In this document: positions 24,819 through 33,615 of the stretch, in pieces
Layout: the number at the start of each line of letters is the position of its first letter
How positions within the stretch are numbered: the first letter of the stretch is position 1
DNA from: Iamia majanohamensis
GTDB taxonomy: Bacteria > Actinomycetota > Acidimicrobiia > Acidimicrobiales > Iamiaceae
DNA length: 64,000 nucleotides
NCBI RefSeq assembly: GCF_028532485.1
Contig: NZ_CP116942.1
Location: 434,001-498,000 of the forward strand
Reading direction: 5' to 3'
The notes under the pieces: model-generated
What the model saw: the letters and a program-made list of their open reading frames with translations, nothing else
Told to the model about the DNA's origin: nothing
Database searches by the model: none
Position numbers and translations under genes: made by a program

Positions 24819-26324
24819 GTGATCGAGCGGGAGGTGAAGCTGTCGGCCTGGCCCGGGTTCAGCCTGCCCGACCTCGACGGCATCGCCGAGGGGGCCCGCA
24901 CCCGGCGCCGGGAGACCGTCGACCTCGACGCCACCTACCACGACACGCAGGACCTCCGCCTGGCCCGCCGCGGCATCACCCTGCGCCACCGCCGCCGGGG
25001 GGCCCGGGAGACCTGGACGCTCAAGCTGCCCCTCGACGATGCGCTCGCCGGGGGCCTCACCCGCGACGAGGTCGAGGTCCGCGGCCCAGCCGACCGGGTG
25101 CCCGACGAGCTGGCCCTGCTGGTGGCGTGCCACGTCCGCACCGGGGCCCTCGGGCCGGTGGCCCGGCTCACCACCGTCCGCCGTCGCACCGTGGTCGAGG
25201 GCCCCGACGGGCCGTTGGCCGAGATCGACGACGACGAGGTCTCGATCATGGACCGGGGCCGGGTCGCGGCCCGCTACCGCGAGCTCGAGGTGGAGGTCGC
25301 GGCCGACGCCGACGCCGCGGTGGCCGAGGCCCTCGTCGCCCGCCTGGCCCGGGCCGGGGCCGAGCCCGCCCCGCCCCGGCCCAAGGTGCACCACGCCCTC
25401 GGCCCCCCGGCCTCGGCCCCGCCCGAGCTGCCGCCGCTCGAGCTGGGTGACGAGGCGACCGCCGGGGACGTCGTCACCGACGCCCTGCGGGGCTCGGTGG
25501 TGCAGCTCTTCGACCACCACCCCGTCGCGGTGCAGGGGGAGGACCCCGAGGGGGTCCACAAGATGCGCACCGCGGCCCGCCGGCTGCGCTCGGACCTCCG
25601 CACGTTCCGCCCCCTGCTCGACCGCGACGTCACCGACCCGCTGCGCGACGAGCTCAAGCGCCTGGGCGAGGTCCTGGGCGACGTGCGCGACCCCGACGTC
25701 CTGGCCGAGCGGCTCCGGACCTCGGCCGCCCGCGTGCTCGACCCCGGCGACGGCGACGCCCTCGACGAGGTCCTGGAGCGACTCGACGCCGACCGCGACG
25801 CATCCGTGGCCGTGCTCCACCGGGCCCTGGGCTCCGGGCGCTACCGCCGGATGCTCGACGCCCTGGTCGCGGTGGCCGAGGCCCCCCCTCTGCGGGGCGA
25901 CGCCGACCAGCCCGCGGCCGAGGTCCTCCCCGCCCTGGTCCGCAAGCCGTGGAAGGACCTCCGGGGCATGGTGGCCGACCTCGACGACGACCCCACCGAC
26001 ACCGCCCTCCACGAGGTGCGCAAGCAGGCCAAGGCGGTGCGCTACGCGGCCCAGGCGGTGCAGCCCGCGGTGGGGAAGCCGGCCAAGCGGGGCGCCAAGG
26101 GGGCCCGCGCCGTGCAGGACCTCCTCGGCGACCACCAGGACACCGTCGAGGCCGAGGCCTGGTTGCGGGAGGCGGCCGCCGCCGAGGCCCTCGGCCCCCG
26201 GTCCGCCTTCGTCCTCGGCGCCCTGGTCGCCGACGAGCGGGCCCAGCGCCGGTCCCTCCGCGAGCGGTGGGCGGACACCTGGGACGACGCCTCGGACCCG
26301 GAGCGCTGGGACTGGGTCCCGTGA
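24819..26324 (+). CDS. CYTH-CHAD domain protein
   Basis: A 501-residue protein. The N-terminal CYTH domain (about 1-190) begins with the EREVKL signature (ExExK) and should bind triphosphate or polyphosphate in its tunnel. The C-terminal CHAD domain (about 215-495) has HKMRTAARRLRSDLRTFRPL and HEVRKQAKAVRYAAQ, with the conserved His and basic residues that bind polyphosphate. CYTH-CHAD fusions are known to be linked to polyphosphate. The gene starts 94 bases after ppk1 and overlaps the NUDIX gene, pointing to polyphosphate binding or triphosphate hydrolysis together with PPK1. GTG start with GAGGGGAG upstream. Confidence 0.93.
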   Translation: MIEREVKLSAWPGFSLPDLDGIAEGARTRRRETVDLDATYHDTQDLRLARRGITLRHRRRGARETWTLKLPLDDALAGGLTRDEVEVRGPADRVPDELALLVACHVRTGALGPVARLTTVRRRTVVEGPDGPLAEIDDDEVSIMDRGRVAARYRELEVEVAADADAAVAEALVARLARAGAEPAPPRPKVHHALGPPASAPPELPPLELGDEATAGDVVTDALRGSVVQLFDHHPVAVQGEDPEGVHKMRTAARRLRSDLRTFRPLLDRDVTDPLRDELKRLGEVLGDVRDPDVLAERLRTSAARVLDPGDGDALDEVLERLDADRDASVAVLHRALGSGRYRRMLDALVAVAEAPPLRGDADQPAAEVLPALVRKPWKDLRGMVADLDDDPTDTALHEVRKQAKAVRYAAQAVQPAVGKPAKRGAKGARAVQDLLGDHQDTVEAEAWLREAAAAEALGPRSAFVLGALVADERAQRRSLRERWADTWDDASDPERWDWVP

Positions 26325-26743
26325 GCGGGGATCGCGCCGCCGGTGCCGATGTGGAGGTCCGGGCCGCGGGCGGGCTCGTCCTCCGCCCCGGGGCCGAGGG
26401 GCCCGAGGTCGTCCTCGTCCACCGCCCCCGCTACGACGACTGGAGCCTGCCCAAGGGCAAGGTCGACCCCGGGGAGACCGACGAGGAGTGCGCCCGGCGC
26501 GAGGTCGAGGAGGAGACCGGCCTCCGCTGCACCCTCGGCCGGGAGCTGCCGTCGACCCGCTACACCGACCGCAAGGGCCGGTCCAAGCAGGTGCGCTACT
26601 GGGAGATGGAGGTCGTCGACGGCGCCTTCGCCCCCAACGACGAGGTCGACGAGCTCCGCTGGCTCGCGCCCGACGACGCCGTCGCCCTCCTGTCCTACGA
26701 CCACGACCGGGTCCTCGTCGGCGCCGTCCTGACCGGCGGCTGA
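26321..26743 (+). CDS. NUDIX hydrolase (MutT-like)
   Basis: A 140-residue NUDIX protein. The NUDIX box GKVDPGETDEECARREVEEE continuing TGL fits GX5EX7REUXEEXGU. It is preceded by LVHRPRYDDWSLPKGK, where the substrate-facing residues lie. It resembles the MutT1/RenU-like actinobacterial NUDIX hydrolases that act on diadenosine polyphosphates or 8-oxo-dGTP; a histidine phosphatase fusion is absent. The GTG start at 26321 overlaps the CYTH-CHAD stop (GTGA), so the pair is translationally coupled. Confidence 0.9.
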   Translation: MSGDRAAGADVEVRAAGGLVLRPGAEGPEVVLVHRPRYDDWSLPKGKVDPGETDEECARREVEEETGLRCTLGRELPSTRYTDRKGRSKQVRYWEMEVVDGAFAPNDEVDELRWLAPDDAVALLSYDHDRVLVGAVLTGG

Positions 26744-26782
26744 GAGCCGCCGGGCGGCGGTCGGTGCCGGGGACCCGGGTCC

Positions 26783-26788
26783 TACAGT
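26783..26788 (+). promoter_or_regulatory. -10 element TACAGT of pstS1
   Basis: TACAGT is followed by a leader of about 35 bases with AGGAGG (26821-26826) before the GTG at 26832. No PHO-box repeats are seen upstream. Confidence 0.4.
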
Positions 26789-26831
26789 TGACGCCGTCGC
26801 ACACCCGGTGCGGCGCGTCGAGGAGGTGTGT

Positions 26832-27881
26832 GTGCGGTCCCCGACCACGAGGTGGGTCGCGACGGCGATGGTCGTCGCCGTCGCCTGGATCGCCGCCTGC
26901 GGCAACGACAACTCCGACGCCTACGCCGACCTGACCGACGCCCGCGTCGACACCAGCGTCGAGGGCAGGGTCACCGTCACCGGCTCGTCGACGGTGGAGC
27001 CCGTCTCGACCTTCGCGGCCCAGGCCCTCCGGGGCCAGACCGGCGCCATCGACATCTCGGTCGAGGGCCCGGGCACCGGCGACGGCCTGGAGAAGCTCTG
27101 CGGTGGGGATGCCGACATCGCCGGGGCGTCCCGCCCCATCACCGACGAGGAGCTCTCGGCGTGCGCCGAGGCGGGGATCGACCTCATCGAGCTCCCGGTG
27201 GGCCTCGACGGCGTCGCCGTCGTCGTCGAGGGATCCGACCCGCCGAGCTGCCTCTCCTTCGCCGACCTCTACGCCCTCGTGGGACCGGAGGCCGTCGGTG
27301 TGGGGCGCTGGTCCGAGGCGACCGAGGTGGCGCGCCAGCTCGGGTCCGACACGGTCCTCCCCGACCGTCGCCTGGTCGTGGCCGGCCCGGGGGAGGAGTC
27401 GGGGACCTTCGACAGCCTGGTCGAGCAGGTCATCGAGCCGGTGGCCGAGCGCCGCGTGGCCGACGGCGAGGTCGACCCCGACGAGGCCGGCACGATCCGC
27501 TCGGACTACGCCTCCAGCGCCAACGACAACACCATCATCGAGGCCGTGGGCAGCGACGACGGCGGGCTGGGTTGGGTCGGCTTCGCCTTCGCCGCCGAGT
27601 CCCCGGACGTGGCGAGCGTGCCGATCGCCGTCAGCCCCGACGGGCCCTGCGTCGCGCCCTCCGAGGAGACGATCCGCGACGGGTCCTACCCCATCGCCCG
27701 CACGCTCTTCCTCTACGTCGACGCGGCCCGCGCCGCCGAGGATCCCGCCGTGGCCGCCTACGTCGACTTCTACCTGGCCGGCCTGGACGACTTCGTCGAC
27801 CTGGCCGGGTACGTGGAGCTGGAGGACCCGCAGGCGACGCGGGAGCTGTGGGCGGCCCGGGAGACGATCGGACCGGCCTGA
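26832..27881 (+). CDS. pstS: Phosphate-binding lipoprotein PstS (paralogue 1)
   Basis: A 349-residue substrate-binding protein with a lipoprotein signal (VATAMVVAVAWIAAC, lipobox IAAC). The PstS signatures are VTVTGSSTVEPVS, GPGTGDGLEKLCGGDADIAG, PGEESGTFDS and SSANDNTIIEAV, supplying the phosphate-binding Ser/Thr/Asp contacts. The GTG at 26832 is chosen over an upstream in-frame GTG at 26808 because AGGAGG lies five bases before it. It binds phosphate outside the membrane and hands it to PstCA. It is similar throughout to pstS2 and looks like a tandem duplication. Confidence 0.92.
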   Translation: MRSPTTRWVATAMVVAVAWIAACGNDNSDAYADLTDARVDTSVEGRVTVTGSSTVEPVSTFAAQALRGQTGAIDISVEGPGTGDGLEKLCGGDADIAGASRPITDEELSACAEAGIDLIELPVGLDGVAVVVEGSDPPSCLSFADLYALVGPEAVGVGRWSEATEVARQLGSDTVLPDRRLVVAGPGEESGTFDSLVEQVIEPVAERRVADGEVDPDEAGTIRSDYASSANDNTIIEAVGSDDGGLGWVGFAFAAESPDVASVPIAVSPDGPCVAPSEETIRDGSYPIARTLFLYVDAARAAEDPAVAAYVDFYLAGLDDFVDLAGYVELEDPQATRELWAARETIGPA

Positions 27882-27992
27882 GCGACGGTCCCCCGGGGCG
27901 GAGGGCCACGGCCCCCACCGGTGAGGCCGCGGTCGACCGGGGACGCCACCCGGCAGAGCGTCGCAGGCACCCTGCGGGGCCGGGAGGTGAAC

Positions 27993-28025
27993 GTTGGGAA
28001 GCCGTTCACGGCTCGTTCACCAGGA
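27993..28025 (+). promoter_or_regulatory. PHO box: three 11-bp direct repeats upstream of pstS2
   Basis: Units in tandem: GTTGGGAAGCC (degenerate), GTTCACGGCTC and GTTCACCAGGA. The GTTCACC core and the 11-base period match the actinobacterial PhoP operator. The last unit ends 27 bases before the TAGGTT -10. An inverted GGTGAAC half-site lies just upstream at 27986-27992. Confidence 0.8.
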
Positions 28026-28052
28026 GCGGGGACGGCCGCCACCTGCCCTCCG

Positions 28053-28058
28053 TAGGTT
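28053..28058 (+). promoter_or_regulatory. -10 element TAGGTT of pstS2
   Basis: Part of the 13-mer CTCCGTAGGTTCC (28048-28060), shared with pstC and the lipoprotein pair. The leader ends with GAGGAG before the ATG at 28116. Confidence 0.6.
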
Positions 28059-28115
28059 CCGCGCCGGGTCCGCACGGACCCTCCCCCGGACCCTCCAGAG
28101 GAGACCCACAGCACC

Positions 28116-29174
28116 ATGCACCACCGAGTCCGCAAGGCCGGCGTGGCCGTCGCCGCCGCCGCCCTCCTGCTCAGCGCCGCCGCCTGCGGCAACGACAACA
28201 CCGACGAGGCCGGCGGTGACACCGACGCCCAGGCCGACACCGAGGTGTCCGGCAGCGTCGCCGTCTCCGGCTCCTCGACCGTCGAGCCCATCTCGACCGC
28301 GGTCGCCGAGGCCTTCCGGGGCCAGAACTCCGAGGTCGACATCACCGTCGAGGGCCCCGGGACCGGCGACGGCTTCGAGCAGTTCTGCGGCGGCGAGACC
28401 GACATCTCCGATGCCTCCCGCCCGATCGCCGAGGACGAGATCGCCGCCTGCGAGGAGGCCGGCATCGAGTTCGTCGAGCTCAAGGTCGGCATCGACGGCA
28501 TCAGCGTCATCACCTCGCCGGACAACCCGCTGGAGTGCATGAACTTCTCGGACCTGTACGCCCTGATCGGGCCGGAGTCCGAGGGCATCGACAACTGGTC
28601 GGGCGCCCAGGAGCTGGCCACCGAGCTGGGCTCGGAGACCGAGCTCCCGGACGAGAACCTGGTCATCACCGCGCCCGGTGAGGAGTCGGGCACCTTCGAC
28701 AGCTTCATCGAGATCGTCATCGAGACCGCGGCCGAGCCGCGGGTCGAGGCGGGCGACATCACCGAGGACCAGGCCGCCACCGTGCGGAGCGACTACTCCT
28801 CGAGCGCCAACGACAACACCATCATCGAGGGCGTGGCCGCCGAGCCCGGTGGCCTGGGCTGGGTCGGGTTCGCCTTCGCCGACCAGGCCGAGGGCGTCGG
28901 GCTCATGCCCATCTCCGAGGAGCCCGGCGGCGAGTGCGTCGAGCCCACGCCGGAGACCATCCAGGACGGCAGCTACCCGATCGCCCGTGACCTGTTCATC
29001 TACGTGAACAAGGCCAAGGCCGAGGAGAACGCCGCCGTCGCCGCCTACGTGGACTTCTACCTGGACGGCCTGGCCGGCTTCGTCGAGGGGGCGGACTACA
29101 TCCCCCTCGAGGACGACGCCGAGACGGTCGCCACCTGGGAGGACATGACCACGGGGACCCAGGTCGAGGGCTGA
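28116..29174 (+). CDS. pstS: Phosphate-binding lipoprotein PstS (paralogue 2, PHO-box controlled)
   Basis: A 352-residue lipoprotein: signal VAVAAAALLLSAAACGND with lipobox SAAC. The phosphate-binding segments are VSGSSTVEPIS, GPGTGDGFEQFCGGETDISD, PGEESGTFDSFIE and SSANDNTIIEGV. It is highly similar to the preceding PstS, but has its own PHO box and strong promoter and is closed by a 14-bp hairpin, so it can be made in large amounts during phosphate starvation separately from the membrane subunits. Confidence 0.95.
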   Translation: MHHRVRKAGVAVAAAALLLSAAACGNDNTDEAGGDTDAQADTEVSGSVAVSGSSTVEPISTAVAEAFRGQNSEVDITVEGPGTGDGFEQFCGGETDISDASRPIAEDEIAACEEAGIEFVELKVGIDGISVITSPDNPLECMNFSDLYALIGPESEGIDNWSGAQELATELGSETELPDENLVITAPGEESGTFDSFIEIVIETAAEPRVEAGDITEDQAATVRSDYSSSANDNTIIEGVAAEPGGLGWVGFAFADQAEGVGLMPISEEPGGECVEPTPETIQDGSYPIARDLFIYVNKAKAEENAAVAAYVDFYLDGLAGFVEGADYIPLEDDAETVATWEDMTTGTQVEG

Positions 29175-29186
29175 CGCCCGGTCGAC

Positions 29187-29217
29187 GAGGGGACCCGGCC
29201 GCCGGCCGGGTCCCCTC
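29187..29217 (+). terminator. Strong hairpin after pstS2, 14-bp stem
   Basis: GAGGGGACCCGGCC pairs perfectly with GGCCGGGTCCCCTC around a 3-base loop, 12 bases after the pstS2 stop. It separates pstS2 from the pstC operon. Confidence 0.7.
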
Positions 29218-29257
29218 TCCGGACGCGGGGGCCCTCGCCCCGGGGCCGGCGACCGCT

Positions 29258-29290
29258 GTTCCGCCCCTGTTCACCCCCCGTTCACCCCCG
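29258..29290 (+). promoter_or_regulatory. PHO box: three 11-bp direct repeats upstream of pstC
   Basis: Units in tandem: GTTCCGCCCCT, GTTCACCCCCC and GTTCACCCCCG. The last unit ends 27 bases before the -10 TAGGTT, the same spacing as at pstS2. Confidence 0.82.
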
Positions 29291-29317
29291 TCGGTCCCTG
29301 CCGACACCCTCGCTCCG

Positions 29318-29323
29318 TAGGTT
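29318..29323 (+). promoter_or_regulatory. -10 element TAGGTT of the pstC operon
   Basis: Part of CTCCGTAGGTTCC (29313-29325). It should start the long pstC-pstA-pstB-phoU-phoU-surE-phoR-phoP transcript, with a leader of about 70 bases. Confidence 0.6.
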
Positions 29324-29399
29324 CCCGGCGACGGGCGCCGACGGGGTCGGCGCCATCGGGCGCCGCCCGACCACCCCTCGATCGCTCTCCGAGGCCCGG

Positions 29400-30329
29400 A
29401 TGACCGCTCTGCCCCCCGAACCCCGCGTCACCCTGGCGGACCTGAGCCGCCAGGACGGCCGCACCGCCGTCGACCGGGTCGTCTCCCGCCTCCTGGCCGG
29501 CGCCGGGCTGCTCGCCATCGTGATCAGCCTGCTGATCATCTGGACGCTGACCCGCGACGCCCTCGCCTTCCTCACCGACGTCGACCTGAGCCTGCTCTGG
29601 GGCGACGTCTGGAGCCCGCGCAGCGGTCGCTACGGGATCCAGGCCCCGCTGACCGGCACCCTGTGGGTGACGTTGGTGGGGACCATGATCGCCGGGCCGC
29701 TCGGCCTCGGCGCCGCGATCTACCTCTCCGAGTACGCCTCGTCGAGGGTCCGGCGCATCGTGAAGCCGGTGATCGAGGTGCTGGCCAGCATCCCGTCCGT
29801 GGTCGTCGGCGTGTTCGCCTTCCGCTTCATCGCCCCCCAGATCACCCAGCGCCTCTTCTCCGGCAGCCCGACCCTCAACCTCATGGTCGCCGGCATCGGT
29901 GTGGGGCTGCTCTCCATCCCGCTCATGGCCTCGGTCTCCGAGGACGCCCTGCGGGCCGTGCCGGCCCAGCTCCGCGAGGCCTCCTACGGCCTGGGCGCCC
30001 GCAAGATCACCACCGTCACCAAGGTGGTGGTGCCGGCCGCCATCTCCGGCCTGGTGGCCGCCCTCATCCTCACCATCTCCCGGGCCGTGGGCGAGACCAT
30101 GGTGGTGTTCCTGGCCGCCGGCGGGAGCCCGACCACCTCCTCCACGCCGCTGGAGTCGGGCATCACCATCACCTCGGCCATGACCGGCGTGCTGAGCGGC
30201 AGCGACCAGCAGGTCGGCGGCACGCCCTACCAGTCCGTGTTCTTCCTCGGGCTGTGCCTCTTCTTCCTGACCCTCGTGCTGAACCTGGTGGCCGACCGGT
30301 TCGTGCGTCGGGTCCGCCAGACCTACTGA
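29400..30329 (+). CDS. pstC: Phosphate ABC transporter permease PstC
   Basis: A 309-residue permease with about six membrane helices; the first covers VVSRLLAGAGLLAIVISLLI. The BPD_transp_1 (EAA) loop reads VSEDALRAVPAQLREASYGL and GARKITTV, the site that docks onto PstB. The TSPD/GIQAPLTGTLWVTLVGT segment is typical of PstC. It imports phosphate with PstA in the cytoplasmic membrane. First gene of the PHO-box operon; pstA follows after 13 bases. Confidence 0.96.
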   Translation: MTALPPEPRVTLADLSRQDGRTAVDRVVSRLLAGAGLLAIVISLLIIWTLTRDALAFLTDVDLSLLWGDVWSPRSGRYGIQAPLTGTLWVTLVGTMIAGPLGLGAAIYLSEYASSRVRRIVKPVIEVLASIPSVVVGVFAFRFIAPQITQRLFSGSPTLNLMVAGIGVGLLSIPLMASVSEDALRAVPAQLREASYGLGARKITTVTKVVVPAAISGLVAALILTISRAVGETMVVFLAAGGSPTTSSTPLESGITITSAMTGVLSGSDQQVGGTPYQSVFFLGLCLFFLTLVLNLVADRFVRRVRQTY

Positions 30330-30342
30330 TGCGAGGCCCGCG

Positions 30343-31272
30343 ATGACCCTGATCCCCGCCGACATCACGCGCGACGTGGTCGAGGCCAAGCTGCGCGGCC
30401 AGAAGGCCGACGTGGCCGGCGCCGCGTTCCGGTACCTGCTCCTCGCCTGCCTCGGCCTGGTGCTGGCCGCGCTGATGGCGCTGCTCTGGAACGTGTCCAG
30501 CGTCGGCGTCCCCTACCTCGCCGACCGCGGCCTGGTGGACTTCCTGTCCCGCTACGGGTCCAGCCAGGCCGACATCGCCGGCGTGTACCAGGCCCTGGCC
30601 GGCACCATCCAGATGGGCATCATCATCATGGTGGTGGCCTTCCCGCTGGGCGTGGCGACCGCGGTGTACATGGAGGAGTACGCGAGCGACACCATCTTCA
30701 CCCGGGCCGTCGGCGTGGTGATCCGCAACCTGGCCGGCGTCCCCGCCATCGTCTACGGCCTCCTCGGCGCCGCCCTCTTCGCCCGGGGCGGCCTCGAGGG
30801 CCTCACCGGCCGGGAGTCCCTCCTGTCGGCCGGGCTGACCCTGTCGATCCTGGTCCTCCCGATCGTCGTGATCACCTCGGCCGAGGCCCTGCGCTCGGTG
30901 CCCGCCTCGCTCCGCGAGGGTGGCTTCGGCGCCGGGGCCACCCGGTGGGAGGTGGTGCGCACCCTCGTGCTGCCCAACGCCTTCCCCGGCATCCTCACCG
31001 GCACGATCCTGTCGCTGGCCCGCGGCCTCGGCGAGGCCGCCCCGCTCCTCCTGATCGGGGCCAAGGACTTCTTCAGCGGGGGCGAGTTCGGGGACCTGAC
31101 GGGCAACTTCACGTCCCTCCCGTACCTGATCGCCCGCTGGTCGAAGCTGCCCTCCACCCAGGGCTGGCCGGACAACACCCAGGCCGCCATCGTGGTGACC
31201 CTCGTGGTGATCCTCGGCATCAACGTGGTGGGCATCCTCCTCCGCAACCACTACGAGAAAAGGACCCGGTGA
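30343..31272 (+). CDS. pstA: Phosphate ABC transporter permease PstA
   Basis: A 309-residue permease with about six membrane helices. The N-terminal soluble stretch [20 protein letters not shown] precedes the first helix. The EAA loop reads [20 protein letters not shown], followed by [31 protein letters not shown] is a typical PstA segment. It pairs with PstC to form the channel. Its stop overlaps the pstB start (GTGA). Confidence 0.95.
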   Translation: MTLIPADITRDVVEAKLRGQKADVAGAAFRYLLLACLGLVLAALMALLWNVSSVGVPYLADRGLVDFLSRYGSSQADIAGVYQALAGTIQMGIIIMVVAFPLGVATAVYMEEYASDTIFTRAVGVVIRNLAGVPAIVYGLLGAALFARGGLEGLTGRESLLSAGLTLSILVLPIVVITSAEALRSVPASLREGGFGAGATRWEVVRTLVLPNAFPGILTGTILSLARGLGEAAPLLLIGAKDFFSGGEFGDLTGNFTSLPYLIARWSKLPSTQGWPDNTQAAIVVTLVVILGINVVGILLRNHYEKRTR

Positions 31273-32171
31273 CGTCCATGTCCCAGACCCCCACCCCCGC
31301 AGGGACCACGATGCCCGACCACACGAGCCCCGAGCACGCGCCGGCGCCGGACCCCGTCCACCACCAGGGCGAGCGCCCCGAGGGCACCGTCGTGTTCGAC
31401 GTGGAGGACCTGGCCGTCTACTACGGCGACTTCCGCGCCGTGCGCGACGTCCGCATCCAGGTCCGCCAGCACGAGGTCACGGCCTTCATCGGCCCCTCCG
31501 GCTGCGGCAAGACCACCGTCCTGCGCTGCTTCAACCGCATGAACGACCTCATCGACATCGCCCGGGTGGAGGGTCGGCTCACCTACCACGGCGTCGACCT
31601 CTACGACGCCAAGGTGAACCCGGTCGAGGTCCGGCGCCGCATCGGCATGGTGTTCCAGAAGCCCAACCCGTTCCCGAAGTCGATCTACGACAACGTGGCC
31701 TACGGACCCCGCACCGCCGGGCTGGCCAAGAAGGGCAGCGCCCTCGACGACATCGTCGAGCAGAGCCTGCGCCGGGCCGCCCTGTGGGACGAGGTCAAGG
31801 ACCGCCTCAAGGCCTCGGGCCTCGGGCTGTCCGGCGGTCAGCAGCAGCGCCTGTGCATCGCCCGGGCCCTGGCCACCGACCCCGAGGTCATCCTCATGGA
31901 CGAGCCCTGCTCCGCCCTCGACCCCATCGCCACCGGGCGCATCGAGGACCTCATGGAGGAGATCAAGGAGCAGTACACGATCATCATCGTCACCCACAAC
32001 ATGCAGCAGGCGGCGCGCGTCAGCGACCGCTGCGCCTTCTTCACCACCGAGGTGAACGAGCACAGCGACACCCGCACCGGCCTGCTCGTGGAGTACGACG
32101 CCACCGAGACCATGTTCTCCAACCCCTCCGACGAGCGGACCGAGAACTACGTCACCGGACGGTTCGGCTGA
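31269..32171 (+). CDS. pstB: Phosphate ABC transporter ATPase PstB
   Basis: A 300-residue ATPase: Walker [11 protein letters not shown]-loop in [15 protein letters not shown], signature LSGGQQQRL, Walker [14 protein letters not shown] and switch His in VTHNMQQA. An N-terminal extension of about 45 residues rich in Pro/His/Thr precedes the ATPase core, longer than the usual ~260-residue PstB. The GTG at 31269 overlaps the pstA stop and has AAAGGA five bases before it; the ATG at 31278 is an alternative. It powers high-affinity phosphate import. Confidence 0.96.
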   Translation: MTSMSQTPTPAGTTMPDHTSPEHAPAPDPVHHQGERPEGTVVFDVEDLAVYYGDFRAVRDVRIQVRQHEVTAFIGPSGCGKTTVLRCFNRMNDLIDIARVEGRLTYHGVDLYDAKVNPVEVRRRIGMVFQKPNPFPKSIYDNVAYGPRTAGLAKKGSALDDIVEQSLRRAALWDEVKDRLKASGLGLSGGQQQRLCIARALATDPEVILMDEPCSALDPIATGRIEDLMEEIKEQYTIIIVTHNMQQAARVSDRCAFFTTEVNEHSDTRTGLLVEYDATETMFSNPSDERTENYVTGRFG

Positions 32172-32173
32172 CG

Positions 32174-32851
32174 GTGGCGGAGCTGGACGGACCGGTGCGG
32201 CAGGGCTTCGCCGCCGAGCTGGAGCAGCTCCGGCTCCAGGTGGAGCTGATGGGGGTCCGCGTCGACGAGAACCTCGAGCGCATGCGGGAGGTGCTGGCCC
32301 ACGGCGACGCCGAGGTGGCCCGCCGGGCGGTGGCGGCCGACGACGACATCGACGCCATGAACGTCTCGCTCACCGAGCGCTGCTACGACCTCCTCTCGCG
32401 CGAGAGCCCGGTGGCCGGCGACCTCCGCTTCGTGGTGTCGGTCCTGCGGGTGCTGTCCGAGCTGGAGCGCATCGGCGACCTGTCCCTGCGGGTGGTGAAG
32501 CTGGTCCCGGACTGGGAGCTGCTGCGCGGCAACGCCGCCACCTACGACATCCTCGTGGCCATGGCCGACGCCGCGGTCGAGCAGTTCCGCACCGCCCTGC
32601 GGGCCTGGTCGACCCAGGACCTGGGGCTGGCCACCGAGCTGGCCGAGGGCCACCCGATGGAGGGCTTCACCGAGCGCTTCAGCCGGGAGGTGATCGGCAT
32701 CGACGGTCCCGATGCGGTCCTCTGCGCGGTGCGTACGCTGGTGGCCGGCCGGTCCCTCGACCGCATCGCGGACCACGCCGCGGTGATCGGGGCCCGGCTC
32801 CGCTACCTCATCACCGGGGACCCCGCCCACCTGACGTCGGAGATCCGGTGA
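32174..32851 (+). CDS. phoU: PhoU-family phosphate regulator (copy 1)
   Basis: A 225-residue two-repeat PhoU protein. Repeat motifs are AVAADDDIDAMNVSLTERCY with DLRFVVSVLRVLSELERIGD in the first half, and LVAGRSLDRIADHAAVIGARLRYL in the second, carrying the ExxxD-type metal-binding residues. PhoU links the PstSCAB transporter to the PhoR kinase and limits uptake when phosphate is high. The GTG start lies 2 bases after pstB, and the stop overlaps the second phoU gene. Confidence 0.93.
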   Translation: MAELDGPVRQGFAAELEQLRLQVELMGVRVDENLERMREVLAHGDAEVARRAVAADDDIDAMNVSLTERCYDLLSRESPVAGDLRFVVSVLRVLSELERIGDLSLRVVKLVPDWELLRGNAATYDILVAMADAAVEQFRTALRAWSTQDLGLATELAEGHPMEGFTERFSREVIGIDGPDAVLCAVRTLVAGRSLDRIADHAAVIGARLRYLITGDPAHLTSEIR

Positions 32852-33612
32852 TGACCGACATCCCGGGGGACCAGATGGAGACGCGGCGGACCTACCACCA
32901 GCAGCTGGAGGACATCCAGGCCGACATCGTGCGCATGGCCGCGCTCGTCACCGAGGGGGTGCCTCGCACCACCCAGGTGCTGCTCGACCACGACCTCGGC
33001 GGGGCCCAGGAGATCATCGACGGCGACGACCCGCTCGACGCCCTGGCGGTCGAGACCGAGGAGCGCTGCTACACCGTCTTCGCCCTCCAGCAGCCGCTGG
33101 CCAGCGACCTGCGGGGCCTCATCACCGCGGTGCGCATGGTGGCCGAGATCGAGCGCAGCGGCGACCTGGTGGTGAACATCGCCAAGGGCACCCGCCGGAT
33201 CTACGGCACCGAGTACACCCCGCGGCTCCGCGGCCTCATCAGCCGCATGGGCGAGGAGGCGGCCCGCCTGTTCCGCCTGGCGATCGACTCCTACGCCGAG
33301 GGCGACGCGGCCATGGCGGCGGCCCTCGACGACCTCGACGACCGCCTCGACGACCTCCACCAGGACTACATCGCCGAGATCTTCGAGGCCTCCGCGGCCG
33401 GGGTCATCGAGGTGCAGGCGGCGGTGCAGCTGGCCCTCATCGGGCGCTACTACGAGCGCATCGGCGACCACGCCGTCAACATCGGCGAGCGGGTCCGGTA
33501 CATGGTCACGGGCTGGCTGCCGGAGCAGACCGGCGCAGCCCGGGAGGCGGCCCGCCAGCGCGCCGCCGACGAGTCCGAGCCGCCCCCGCTGCGGAGCGAC
33601 GAGGGGGTCTGA
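32851..33612 (+). CDS. phoU: PhoU-family phosphate regulator (copy 2)
   Basis: A 253-residue PhoU with both repeats: DPLDALAVETEERCYTVFAL, DLRGLITAVRMVAEIERSGDL and, in the second half, LALIGRYYERIGDHAVNIGERVRYM. It is less like copy 1 than a recent duplicate would be, and it has an acidic C-terminal tail of about 30 residues. Translation is coupled to copy 1 (the stop and ATG overlap; a GTG at 32848 is also possible). Two PhoU proteins in one operon suggest divided roles, for example one for PstB/PhoR and one for another partner. Confidence 0.93.
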   Translation: MTDIPGDQMETRRTYHQQLEDIQADIVRMAALVTEGVPRTTQVLLDHDLGGAQEIIDGDDPLDALAVETEERCYTVFALQQPLASDLRGLITAVRMVAEIERSGDLVVNIAKGTRRIYGTEYTPRLRGLISRMGEEAARLFRLAIDSYAEGDAAMAAALDDLDDRLDDLHQDYIAEIFEASAAGVIEVQAAVQLALIGRYYERIGDHAVNIGERVRYMVTGWLPEQTGAAREAARQRAADESEPPPLRSDEGV

Positions 33613-33615
33613 CCG

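Noticed and set aside
22220-24934. 904-codon minus-strand open frame opposite ppk1
   Set aside because: Shadow of ppk1; the plus-strand product carries all PPK1 motifs.
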